Source of the DNA: Microscillaceae bacterium
GTDB taxonomy: Bacteria > Bacteroidota > Bacteroidia > Cytophagales > Microscillaceae
Reading direction: 5' to 3'
DNA: 39,489 nt
NCBI GenBank assembly: GCA_003483885.1
Contig: DMXI01000560.1
Location: 1 to 39,489 of the forward strand
Positions 8,801-16,112 of the stretch are shown here, piece after piece (the stretch's first letter is position 1; each line of letters opens with the position of its first letter). The translations under genes were made by a program, and so were the position numbers. A model generated the notes under the pieces. It worked only from the letters and a program-made list of their open reading frames with translations, was not told where the DNA came from and made no database searches.

Positions 8801-9562
8801 GGAGGGCAAACTCAAGAGAAAGAGGAGAAGTTTTATACCAGGGTAAGCGAGCGGCTTAATCATAAGCAAAGAGCTATTTCTGCCTGGGATTATGAGCGAT
8901 TGATTCTGGAAAAGTTTCCATCGGTATACAAGGCCACTTGTTTGCCTAATATGTCTAGTAAAAATACTGATGCACCAGGCAGTGTATTGTTGGTAGTGGT
9001 ACCTGAAACAAAAGCAAAGGATACATTAGAGCCAAAAGCAAGTAGTGAACTATTGTATGATATTAAGTCTTACTTACAAAAATATACTTCACCATTTACT
9101 CAATTAGAGATTCGTAACCCAGCTTACGAACGAGTAAAGATTATTTGTGAGGTGAAACTTGCAGAAGGCTACAATTATGGATTCTACATACAAAAACTCA
9201 ATGAAGAGCTGAACAAATACTTGATTGGAGGAATGCTTTCGAGCCAAGAGACCGTAGAATTGGGAGGAAAGATCAACATTTCTGATGTATTGAGTTTTAT
9301 GCGTACATTACCTTATGTAGATTTCATTACTAAATTCTCAATGATACAAGTGGCACAAGATTTTCTTGGTAAATTTGTATTATTGGATACGGCTCGCGAA
9401 GGTGATGAAAAGTCGTTCCTAAAAGCAACTAAACCCTGGTCTGTTCTTATTCCTTCTGAAGATCACCAGATTACTATATTAAATGAAAGAGATGAAATTA
9501 CGCCTTCACAAGCAGGTATTGATGACCTTGAGTTGGGTAGTGATTTTATTATACAAGAATAA
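5807..9562 (+). CDS. Giant baseplate protein with C-terminal J/gp6-like domain (Afp11-like)
   Basis: A 1251-residue baseplate component. The N-terminal ~240 residues are helical and acidic. The middle (about 240-1000) is mostly beta-rich and includes a stretch with FTDLNPPQTVSLMFDMAEG, typical of large eCIS baseplate proteins. From about residue 1000 comes the J/gp6 region (FYTRVSERLNHKQRAISAWD, then YERLILEKFPSVYKATCLPN), which forms the wedge ring. Afp and PVC have two J-type proteins (11 and 12). Here I see only one, larger than usual by my recollection, so it may combine both roles or the second may lie elsewhere. It follows gp25 by 31 bp and precedes the fibre-like gene by 13 bp. Confidence 0.88.
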   Translation: MDNTTQNGRYSTSQDSRLFEGLDFDYVKLDERSLEDLLLFVANFSKLINFYDTNNRIDGDWSDFLNDEIIVLATIKQVDPVRAENRFRKILDKANYFKRKQKKVQYLKLCFEEIHYLASLFEHWLMELKAVENFANIQINVRDDIFNAISTKLAPALQKLKAYDFLAGHEEALDEKMGLQYDHFSFFWELDKEVNFSVESVFTGETLKEKVQSLTYRLDGIFQAFYETLMYFKKKADDYITQSFANDTHYPEIALLISFLKLYGVAQDTLNGLSKKYVDFYYQTVLQQEKKGAIKDHLFLTFDINDNAPFSNVSSGEIVLAGEYESGESILYQIDDPIQVNRAKVNTLKNIFIDKRFLNIRGIPKKLITNILSSDIPLDEVTPSPETLIQKSYPTFGESQMYKSVYEKTMRDAEVGFVIASPSFLLSEGKREISIVFEFNKDSYNSLNRYLADISYSTEDTEEEVFIKSFIDAFLIYVTGEESWHQVSKYVVTRNQEKAQLILRFDLEPSEPAWVNYDNELHVGNFKADLPLVKVVLNGNSYIYGYSLLDALELDQINIETTVSEVKDLLLYNQDGELSAANPFYPFGAQPSKGSYLIIGKSEIFQKPLDNLQINFEWFNLPEDRSGFHSYYENYGLDIDNNVFETKLSILNNGRWYPEEQGKRQMFKLFRTEEEGPRPNEPQPQGRLAEATNLDNIDISLIKLPPNYKDINEDLDYNNTTSRGFIKIELTNPSEAFGHRVYPAVVSDIAMQNAGGGIVGNLKKGITQTKPVKMPNIPFAPQTERLTLSYTSSSAITLHERSQKNEDSSRGQFYHIYPFGDKLVYPDSSKQITPLLPEFNFEGSLLVGFTDLNPPQTVSLMFDMAEGFTISSEEEPPVIEWSYLVNDEWQVLSPSKILKDETNGFINTGIILIELPYGIQRGNTILDGDLFWLRISVIKNIETVSRMRNISTQVTTATLVDNQEMGKHLEKPLPAFTVDRPYGSIRGIQDINQPLESFGGQTQEKEEKFYTRVSERLNHKQRAISAWDYERLILEKFPSVYKATCLPNMSSKNTDAPGSVLLVVVPETKAKDTLEPKASSELLYDIKSYLQKYTSPFTQLEIRNPAYERVKIICEVKLAEGYNYGFYIQKLNEELNKYLIGGMLSSQETVELGGKINISDVLSFMRTLPYVDFITKFSMIQVAQDFLGKFVLLDTAREGDEKSFLKATKPWSVLIPSEDHQITILNERDEITPSQAGIDDLELGSDFIIQE

Positions 9563-9575
9563 AACCTGAAGCACG

Positions 9576-10307
9576 ATGTCACTACAAAACAGAGATACTC
9601 TTAAAAGCTTCTTTCGCAAGGGGCAAATGCCATCAGAGCGGCATTTTAATGATTTGATCGACTCAATGATCAATAAAGTAGACGATGGTTTGTCAAAAAA
9701 CCTGGATGATGGACTTACACTTTCCCCGATAGGGAGCTCAAAAAAGTTGATGAGCTTCTTTAAGAGTATTGAAGATAAAAGTCCTGCCTGGAGTATAGAG
9801 ATTGATAGTGGCACTGCTAACCTGGATATTAATAACAACCGTGGTGAAAGTATTGTCTCACTCAAAAACGATGGGCGTGTAGGAATTAACAATAATGACC
9901 CAGAGTATGAGTTGGAAGTTGATGGAACAGTAGGGATGATCGGCCGAGTAGGTACCTTTCATCAAGGAGAAGTGCTTGCTGACGGTAAATGGCATCCTGT
10001 ACTTACTGAAATGAATGGCTGCCATATTCTTGAGGTAGCGGCTGGAGTTGGAAAGAAGAAAACAGGTAAGTATTCAGTAATTCACGCTTTTGCCTTAAGT
10101 ACTTTTGGGAAATCGAAAAACAAAATCAAGATTACACAGGCGTATTATGGGGTGAAATGTAATAAAATCCAACTGAGATGGACAGGGGATACTTACAAGT
10201 ATAACCTTGAAATGCGTACTCGTTGTAATTATGGCGGGGATTTCTACGTGAAATATTATATATCAAGCCTATGGTTTGATAAAATGATGGATGACAGTGC
10301 TGGATAA
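9576..10307 (+). CDS. Short tail-fibre-like protein, probable target-binding module
   Basis: A 243-residue protein that ends the injection-system operon, 13 bp after the J gene. The N-terminus (RDTLKSFFRKGQMPSERHFN, then DLIDSMINKVDDG) is a helical docking module I recognise from Bacteroidota phage-tail-like loci. It is followed by the fibre signature DGRVGINNNDPEYELEVDGT (positions about 100-120), similar to the VGIGTxxPxxxLDVxG shaft repeat of tail fibres. The C-terminal ~120 residues (WHPVLTEMNGCHILEVAAGV, then LEMRTRCNYGGDFYVKYY) look like a compact beta-rich head. A role in receptor binding like Afp13 is inferred from position and shaft motif. It is far shorter than Afp13, and no adenovirus-type fibre repeat is visible. 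Confidence 0.72.
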   Translation: MSLQNRDTLKSFFRKGQMPSERHFNDLIDSMINKVDDGLSKNLDDGLTLSPIGSSKKLMSFFKSIEDKSPAWSIEIDSGTANLDINNNRGESIVSLKNDGRVGINNNDPEYELEVDGTVGMIGRVGTFHQGEVLADGKWHPVLTEMNGCHILEVAAGVGKKKTGKYSVIHAFALSTFGKSKNKIKITQAYYGVKCNKIQLRWTGDTYKYNLEMRTRCNYGGDFYVKYYISSLWFDKMMDDSAG

Positions 10308-10330
10308 GGATAAGATTTTATTGAAATAAA

Positions 10331-10378
10331 GGTATTAGGAAGGCTGGATAACTTGGTTATTCAGCCTTTTCTAATACC
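10331..10378. terminator. Long inverted repeat, bidirectional terminator between convergent genes
   Basis: The left arm (10331-10352, GGTATTAGGAAGGCTGGATA plus AC) pairs with 10356-10378 (GTTATTCAGCCTTTTCTAAT plus ACC) around a 3-nt TTG loop, giving a stem of about 21 bp with one G-T pair and a one-base bulge. It starts 24 bp after the fibre stop and contains the stop codon of the minus-strand gene (TAA at 10359-10357), so it serves both directions. Confidence 0.75.
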
Positions 10379-11802
10379 CTATCTCCGAAAAAAGTGAGGT
10401 CTCCTATATTCTCAGGGTGAACCAACTGCACATCGTTATAGATGGGCTCGTTTGGTAACTGAGAGAGAGTACGGGATAAAACAAGTTTGAAAGCATAATC
10501 TTCCTTACGCCCTTTGCTTTTCACTTTAAAGATGCTGTTGATTTTGGCTCTTACCCAATGAATATTATGTTCGTTATGAATAATAATAACACCATTGCTT
10601 CGAAAAAGAAAAGCTTCGTGTTGGGCCTGTGCTTCTCTCTGACTACCAGGATTTTCTAAATATACAGCGCGATAATCTCGTTCTGCTAAAAAGTCCTTGA
10701 CAAGGCACAAATCTTCTTCAGTACCAACATCATTGATGACATAAATCTGCTCAAGGATAATATCTTTTGTGAGATCTATTTTAATCTTCTTTTTAGGCTT
10801 TACTATTTTGAGTTTACCCAATATAATATCCTTAAACTCCTCAACAGTACTTTGGTAAATATCTCCTCCAAAGTGCAGGTCACGCTCAATCTTTAGATTT
10901 GTTATAAAGCGTTTGTATTGCTCATTTTTAACTCGAGAAATCTCTGCAATCCAAATCATACGTTTTACGATCTTTTGGTCGTCTTCCAAAAGCTCTAAAA
11001 AATATTTTGCAGTAACTCTGTTCTGAATAGCCTCAATAGTACTATTCACGCCGTCCTGACGATTATCTATCTCTTCTCCAAATAAATGGATAATTAAGTT
11101 AGATTTTTTTAAGTCCTGGCGAATAGCTTGAACAAGCTCAGCTTCGTCTTGGAAAGTGTAATTGACCGTTGGTAGTACTTGAAATCCCCTACTAACCAGC
11201 TCCTGTTTTAGCTTTTCACGTAAGCGAGCAGACTGTGGACTTACTTGAGCCAAAAATACCACGTTTTTAGCCACAGGTTTTTCGGTGGGTGCCTGTGCTT
11301 GTGGTAGAGATTGTTCTTGATAAAAAGTTCTGGTTTGGGTGGCAATTTCTCGGGTGAGTAAAAATACTTTAGGTAAGAAGAGATTAATTTTTTCAGATAA
11401 TAAAGTTTCTTCTGGAATAAGCTCTCCAGATTTTGGGTCGTATACACATAGATCAAACTTGCGAGCATTCTCCGAATTATCTGGAACATTGCTTACATTG
11501 AGAGGTTCTCTCAGTATTTTATGAAAATATGCTTGGGGATTATCTACTGACCACTCCCATAATTTGGCGCTAGAAGCTAACCACTCTTGGTTTTGAAGAC
11601 CTTGATTCCAATATACATTCAGAATGAATACTGGAATACTACTAGGCTGAATATTTTCCAGTAGGTCTGCTACACCTTTCCATTCTACATTGATGTTTTG
11701 CTGTTCGTTAAGGGCATACGACAGGTAATTTTTAAAAGCTTTTTGCCATTTATCATCATCAGATACAATATCGCCCATCACAAGATGAATAGTTGTGCTC
11801 AT
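10357..11802 (-). CDS. Protein with three tandem TIR-like alpha/beta units, function unknown
   Basis: A 481-residue, apparently cytoplasmic protein without signal peptide or TM segments. Three segments each start with a hydrophobic strand followed by helix-strand alternation. These are residues of about 1-150 (TIHLVMGDIVSDDDKWQKAF), 180-330 (KNVVFLAQVSPQSARLREKL, then QDLKKSNLIIHLFGEEI) and 348-480 (LEQIYVINDVGTEEDLCLVK, then RSNGVIIIHNEH). The second closely resembles the TIR/DUF4062-like modules found in bacterial signalling and defence proteins. It converges on the injection-system operon and shares its terminator hairpin. No catalytic NADase Glu can be assigned with confidence. It could regulate the injection system, be a defence-type sensor, or be an unrelated neighbour. 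Confidence 0.62.
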   Translation of the reverse strand: MSTTIHLVMGDIVSDDDKWQKAFKNYLSYALNEQQNINVEWKGVADLLENIQPSSIPVFILNVYWNQGLQNQEWLASSAKLWEWSVDNPQAYFHKILREPLNVSNVPDNSENARKFDLCVYDPKSGELIPEETLLSEKINLFLPKVFLLTREIATQTRTFYQEQSLPQAQAPTEKPVAKNVVFLAQVSPQSARLREKLKQELVSRGFQVLPTVNYTFQDEAELVQAIRQDLKKSNLIIHLFGEEIDNRQDGVNSTIEAIQNRVTAKYFLELLEDDQKIVKRMIWIAEISRVKNEQYKRFITNLKIERDLHFGGDIYQSTVEEFKDIILGKLKIVKPKKKIKIDLTKDIILEQIYVINDVGTEEDLCLVKDFLAERDYRAVYLENPGSQREAQAQHEAFLFRSNGVIIIHNEHNIHWVRAKINSIFKVKSKGRKEDYAFKLVLSRTLSQLPNEPIYNDVQLVHPENIGDLTFFGDRVLEKAE

Positions 11803-11895
11803 AACTTCCGGTTTTTACGCGATTAGGTTGTGTTTACAGTTCGTTCATTTGATTTCTTCAAATCACTAGCAAGCCAATGGTTGGTAATTTTATCT

Positions 11896-14800
11896 TTAAC
11901 TTACTATAGTTTTGGTATAATCTAAAATAGAATTAGGAATTTCATCGTGGAAAGACTGCAATTCATTAAAACGATCCTTTGGAATTTTATATACTGACGT
12001 AGGAGTTTCGGTTACCAACTCAACATCGCTGATAGTTTCGTTGATAAAGTACCAATTATGAACCATTTCATTAGTTCCAAACCTGGCGAGTTCTCCTTTT
12101 TCCTTATTTCGCAAAATTACTTCCCCGGCGTAAATGACATAAAAGTCCATATCTTCTATGTTATCATAGATCATGATTACTTTTTGGGCATCGAATTCTT
12201 GTAATGTAGCTATTTTAGCTATCTCAGAGAGCACCAAACCTGGGATGTGTTGCAATTCGTTGATTTTAGTAAAGAAAGTAATGATATCAAATTTCATGTG
12301 AGGAGCTTGATCTTCCGAGCCTGGCTCAGATACCATTACATCGGTATCCTGAGAATCATTACGATTCCCGTTCAATACTTTAGAGGCGGCCTCTTTAAGT
12401 GTAGCATATTGATTTTTGAAGTGGAATCTTTCGGCATACACTTCAAAATCTTCTTTGTCTAATTTGAATAATGCTTCACAAGCAATCTCACTTAAGATGA
12501 TATCAGGGTTTACAATATTAGATACTAACAGCTCTACGTTTTCGCTGCTTCCTTCTTGAAGCAATTCACGAATAGCACAAGCTTTAGTCCAACGGTTTAC
12601 CCACTTATAGTCTCTTTGTACCAGATGAAGAAGCACATCTTTTTTGTCCATATCATCGGTAGTAGGCAAGACGTAACGGGTCCGAAAGATTTTTTCTTCA
12701 AAATCACTTACACTTAAGATGGGAAGAATCATAGGCTTCATATCATCCTCAAGGGTCATATCTAACAGTCCAAAGGCAAATTCTGCTTTTTCTGGATCAC
12801 CACTTTGTAGGTTGACTTTGATAAGCGCTACCTTGTTGGTGTCATACAAAAGCGAAAGAAGGCTATAAATCTTTTCATAATTGTATTCAATTTCAGAAAG
12901 TAGGGCATCTTTTAAAATATCAGAACAGCTAGAAGCGTTTAATACGCCTGAAGCCACCATATTCCAGATAATTACTGCACATACCTCCTCTAATTCTACT
13001 CTTACTGGTACAGCTTTATTACCTTCTAAGGTATACCCACTTTTACCCAACATTTCCAGGGCCATAGAACCAATGTTTTGGTTGGGGTAATTGATCTTAG
13101 AAAGCAATAAGTCTACTGCTTTAGGGCTATCAATCCAGCCATATGCTTGCACAATTCTTAATTGTACAATTTCTTTTTGACCAGTAGCATAAAAAGCGGA
13201 GTCAAGAGCTTGAAATATGTTTTCTCCAGTTGCTACAATAGCAGCAAAGGCAGCATTGCTATACTGCGGTTCACGCAGCTTCTCAATCATAAAGTTATGT
13301 AGCAAGTTATTGTTGGTATTGGCCGAGGCTGCTACTGCATAGTACCTTACCAGCGCCACTGGGTCACGGAAAAGCTTATTTAATAGGCGTGTTTTGATGC
13401 TATCATCGGCATAATTACATAGGATAGCTCCAAAAACACGTTCCAGGAATAATTTAGACTGAGTAAGTTGTTCGATGTATTTGATCTTTACCAAGCGAAA
13501 CTTTGCACCTTCAAGACGATCATGGGTTTGACGAATGAGTTGTGCATTTTCCAAAACTGAAAAGTATTTCAACTCCATAATTTGTTCAAGAATAGGCAAA
13601 GAATCCAGTATACAAAACTTAGCAGCCTCAATCAAAGCTACTTTTTGAATACGGGCATCTTCTGAGGTAAGTAGTTTAAGAATGGCTTGCTTATAAGAAA
13701 TAGGATCCAGTGTATTCAATATATTCAAAAAGGTAGGTATCTGAGCTGCATTGCGTTGATCAATTTCTTGAATGATGTACTCAGGCATTGTGATAAAACC
13801 ATCTGCCTGGCTAATCTCTTCTTCTCCCAGTTTTTTCTGGATAATACGTTGATATTCACTATGCATTGCCCTTATGACTATAATTAATAGTACCAGTAAA
13901 CCTAAGGCAATATAGATATTCTCAATAGCTGTGATACTGGTATAAACAGCCAAAACATACAATGCTACACCTCCTAATAAAAAGCCTAACTCTTGAGCAA
14001 AACCCTCTAATTTGGCTTGGGTATCAAATCTTAAACGAACATCTATTGGCAATAAATACAAACGATATATAGGCGATACAATGGCATTACGCAAAACATC
14101 GTGGATAAATTTGGTAGCAATTAACAGGAAGAAAAAGAAAACAAATCGTTTTGCATCTAAGGTATGGCCAAGAGTATAAGCGACAATGAGGGTAAAAAAG
14201 ATGAAAACGATTAATAGAATAGGTTGTAAACGTAAGCTTTTTTCTAATCCATAACGGTTTACGACAAAACGATATACGTACCAGCTAATGATAAGCGATA
14301 CAGAAACCATTACTCCTCCAAAGAGCGATAGGAAATTGATCAAGTCGTTGGGACGGATATAGACAGTTTCAACAACTGACAAAAACCAATATTCTAAAAA
14401 TAATGCAACACAAATAGATAAGATAGCAAAAATGATCAGGTAGTTTACAAAGCGTTTTCTGAGTAGTTTAAACGCATTATTGGTGCTACGAATCAATTGA
14501 GCACTATCATTTAGTACTGTAAGAAAACGATACCAGCGACCTATACCTATAATAGAGTAAGCTGTGGCAACCGTAATAAAGAAAGCACTTAGAAAAATTA
14601 GCAATGGCGTAGTAAGCCCAGTAAGGCTAAGGAGTTGTGGAATAGTAAAAAAGGCAATGATTTGCCCTAGAGAAAACCCTGCACTTACTTTTCCTGCAAA
14701 TCTTTTACTTTCTTGTACATTAAATACTCGACCAAACGTACCCCAAAAGACTAATAAAGCCAAACTGTTGAGAGGGCCTAAAAATATGAGTGAAAACCTT

Positions 14801-15108
14801 ACTGCATTGGGATGTAAATCAAGGTAAATGCTCGTAAAGATGGCAAGCAAGGTAAACGATATAAGTATAAAAAAGCCGTTTGTAAGGCTTGAAAATGAAA
14901 AATAAGGTTGGGAATAGATAAATATGGCAGATAATACCATACTTGAAATTCCTGAGATAATAAATATTTCGGGGAGTTGGCTGGCACCAAATTTTTGTAG
15001 AAATAAAGAAATTGCGCCGATATTATAAAATGCAAGGGCTGCACCAATGAAAATTCCAAAAATGGAAAGATGTAAGACCTCTTTATTTCGTTGTCTAATT
15101 TGACTCAT
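11896..15108 (-). CDS. NTT/MFS-like 12-TM protein fused to HEAT repeats and a cyclic-nucleotide-binding-like domain
   Basis: A 1070-residue inner-membrane protein. Residues 12-418 contain 12 predicted membrane helices in the style of the nucleotide (ATP/ADP) translocase and MFS families; such Bacteroidota proteins are often annotated as Npt1/Npt2-like. Residues of about 440-880 are helical HEAT-like repeats (for example YKQAILKLLTSEDARIQKVA and RDPVALVRYYAVAASANT). Residues of about 935-1065 form a CRP-type beta-roll (FYVIYAGEVILRNKEKGE). Its phosphate-binding cassette is not canonical: FGTNEMVHNWYFINE replaces the usual GE-(L/I)-AL...RxA. Cyclic-nucleotide binding is therefore doubtful, and the domain may be a structural or protein-binding roll. 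The transported substrate cannot be told from the sequence. Confidence 0.8.
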   Translation of the reverse strand: MSQIRQRNKEVLHLSIFGIFIGAALAFYNIGAISLFLQKFGASQLPEIFIISGISSMVLSAIFIYSQPYFSFSSLTNGFFILISFTLLAIFTSIYLDLHPNAVRFSLIFLGPLNSLALLVFWGTFGRVFNVQESKRFAGKVSAGFSLGQIIAFFTIPQLLSLTGLTTPLLIFLSAFFITVATAYSIIGIGRWYRFLTVLNDSAQLIRSTNNAFKLLRKRFVNYLIIFAILSICVALFLEYWFLSVVETVYIRPNDLINFLSLFGGVMVSVSLIISWYVYRFVVNRYGLEKSLRLQPILLIVFIFFTLIVAYTLGHTLDAKRFVFFFFLLIATKFIHDVLRNAIVSPIYRLYLLPIDVRLRFDTQAKLEGFAQELGFLLGGVALYVLAVYTSITAIENIYIALGLLVLLIIVIRAMHSEYQRIIQKKLGEEEISQADGFITMPEYIIQEIDQRNAAQIPTFLNILNTLDPISYKQAILKLLTSEDARIQKVALIEAAKFCILDSLPILEQIMELKYFSVLENAQLIRQTHDRLEGAKFRLVKIKYIEQLTQSKLFLERVFGAILCNYADDSIKTRLLNKLFRDPVALVRYYAVAASANTNNNLLHNFMIEKLREPQYSNAAFAAIVATGENIFQALDSAFYATGQKEIVQLRIVQAYGWIDSPKAVDLLLSKINYPNQNIGSMALEMLGKSGYTLEGNKAVPVRVELEEVCAVIIWNMVASGVLNASSCSDILKDALLSEIEYNYEKIYSLLSLLYDTNKVALIKVNLQSGDPEKAEFAFGLLDMTLEDDMKPMILPILSVSDFEEKIFRTRYVLPTTDDMDKKDVLLHLVQRDYKWVNRWTKACAIRELLQEGSSENVELLVSNIVNPDIILSEIACEALFKLDKEDFEVYAERFHFKNQYATLKEAASKVLNGNRNDSQDTDVMVSEPGSEDQAPHMKFDIITFFTKINELQHIPGLVLSEIAKIATLQEFDAQKVIMIYDNIEDMDFYVIYAGEVILRNKEKGELARFGTNEMVHNWYFINETISDVELVTETPTSVYKIPKDRFNELQSFHDEIPNSILDYTKTIVS

Positions 15109-15179
15109 ACATTCAAAGGGTTAGCTATTCAGGAGATTGATTTTAGTATACTATTATAATATAGATTATTTATCAGAGA

Positions 15180-15890
15180 TTATTGTTTTTGTTGAAGCTT
15201 TTTTGCCTGTTCTTCTTCTAATTTTTTTAGTTTTTTCTGTAAATCGTCTAATTTTTTCTTTTTATCTTCTAAGGCCTTCATCTTTTTGTCAATACTTTCC
15301 TTTTGTTTCTTAATCTGATCTACCTGTTTTATAGCAATATCTTTTTTGGGAGTAAGCAACTTACTAATAGGTTTTACAGTAATTGCCGCCAATCCCTTGA
15401 TTGGTAAAGCGAGAATGCCCAAGAGCGTATCCCAAAAGCTTCTGGCTGCACTTGGATCATCAAGTGCAATCATAGAATTATAGAACCTTCGCCCATATTT
15501 ATTAAATTTATAATAACAAACCAGGTCATAGTTGGCCACGGTTCGAGCTTTTATCTTGATATCCAGGGTGTTAGTTGAAATAAGCTTACAAATATTATCA
15601 TCAAATAACTTAGGATTTCTAATAAATTCATCGCTATCAGGGGTCTTTTTATAGGTATAAAAGTTTTGATCATCATCTAAAGCAACCAAAATCCAGTCCT
15701 TTTTGTATTTTATGGCAAAAAGCTTGTAGGCTACTTGACTTGGAGTCATCCCACGATAACTTACTGCCATCTCTTCCAATATTTTGGCACAAGGAGGTGG
15801 TGGGGGAGGTGGGTTAGAAGTTGTATCTTGGCTCCAGGTAACTTTTGCCAGGAAAAACAACATAATCATGGATAGAAAAAATTTTTTCAT
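15180..15890 (-). CDS. Secreted protein with polyproline run and C-terminal coiled coil, function unknown
   Basis: A 236-residue protein with a Sec signal peptide (MKKFFLSMIMLFFLAKVTWS, cleavage near Gln21). A run of seven prolines and a Cys follow just after it. Residues of about 35-150 look like a small alpha/beta domain (VAYKLFAIKYKKDWILVALD). A hydrophobic stretch at about 158-175 (DTLLGILALPIKGLAAITV) could associate with membrane. The last ~60 residues are a Lys/Glu/Gln-rich coiled coil. I recognise no family. It lies 71 bp upstream of the translocase-like gene on the same strand, so the two may be co-transcribed. It is divergent from the GH18-like gene with a 222-bp shared upstream region. 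Confidence 0.7.
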   Translation of the reverse strand: MKKFFLSMIMLFFLAKVTWSQDTTSNPPPPPPPCAKILEEMAVSYRGMTPSQVAYKLFAIKYKKDWILVALDDDQNFYTYKKTPDSDEFIRNPKLFDDNICKLISTNTLDIKIKARTVANYDLVCYYKFNKYGRRFYNSMIALDDPSAARSFWDTLLGILALPIKGLAAITVKPISKLLTPKKDIAIKQVDQIKKQKESIDKKMKALEDKKKKLDDLQKKLKKLEEEQAKKLQQKQ

Positions 15891-16112
15891 AGCACAAATT
15901 AATGTTTTTTTATTCGGATTGTTATTACTCTATGGACAGTTTTATTTATTTTTGCCGAAGATCAAAGGTCAAGCCATTTCATTACCTATGATGTAATAAA
16001 ATTCGTTTATTGTAAATAAAGTCTTTGATTAAGGCGTTGTAATGATGAAGATCAAAACAATTTTTACCGATTATAAAATAAAATCTTTTCGAACCAAAAA
16101 TATTAAATTTTG

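Noticed and set aside
1..10307. Prophage or type VI secretion interpretation of the tail-like genes
   Set aside because: No capsid, portal, terminase or integrase genes are seen. No TssJ, TssK, TssL or TssM genes are present, and gene order and the DUF5908-like gene fit an eCIS-type locus better. The upstream part is not visible, so this is not absolute.
16110..16112. TTG start one codon before the ATG of the GH18-like gene
   Set aside because: The ATG at 16113 gives a full signal peptide; nothing favours a TTG start directly before it.
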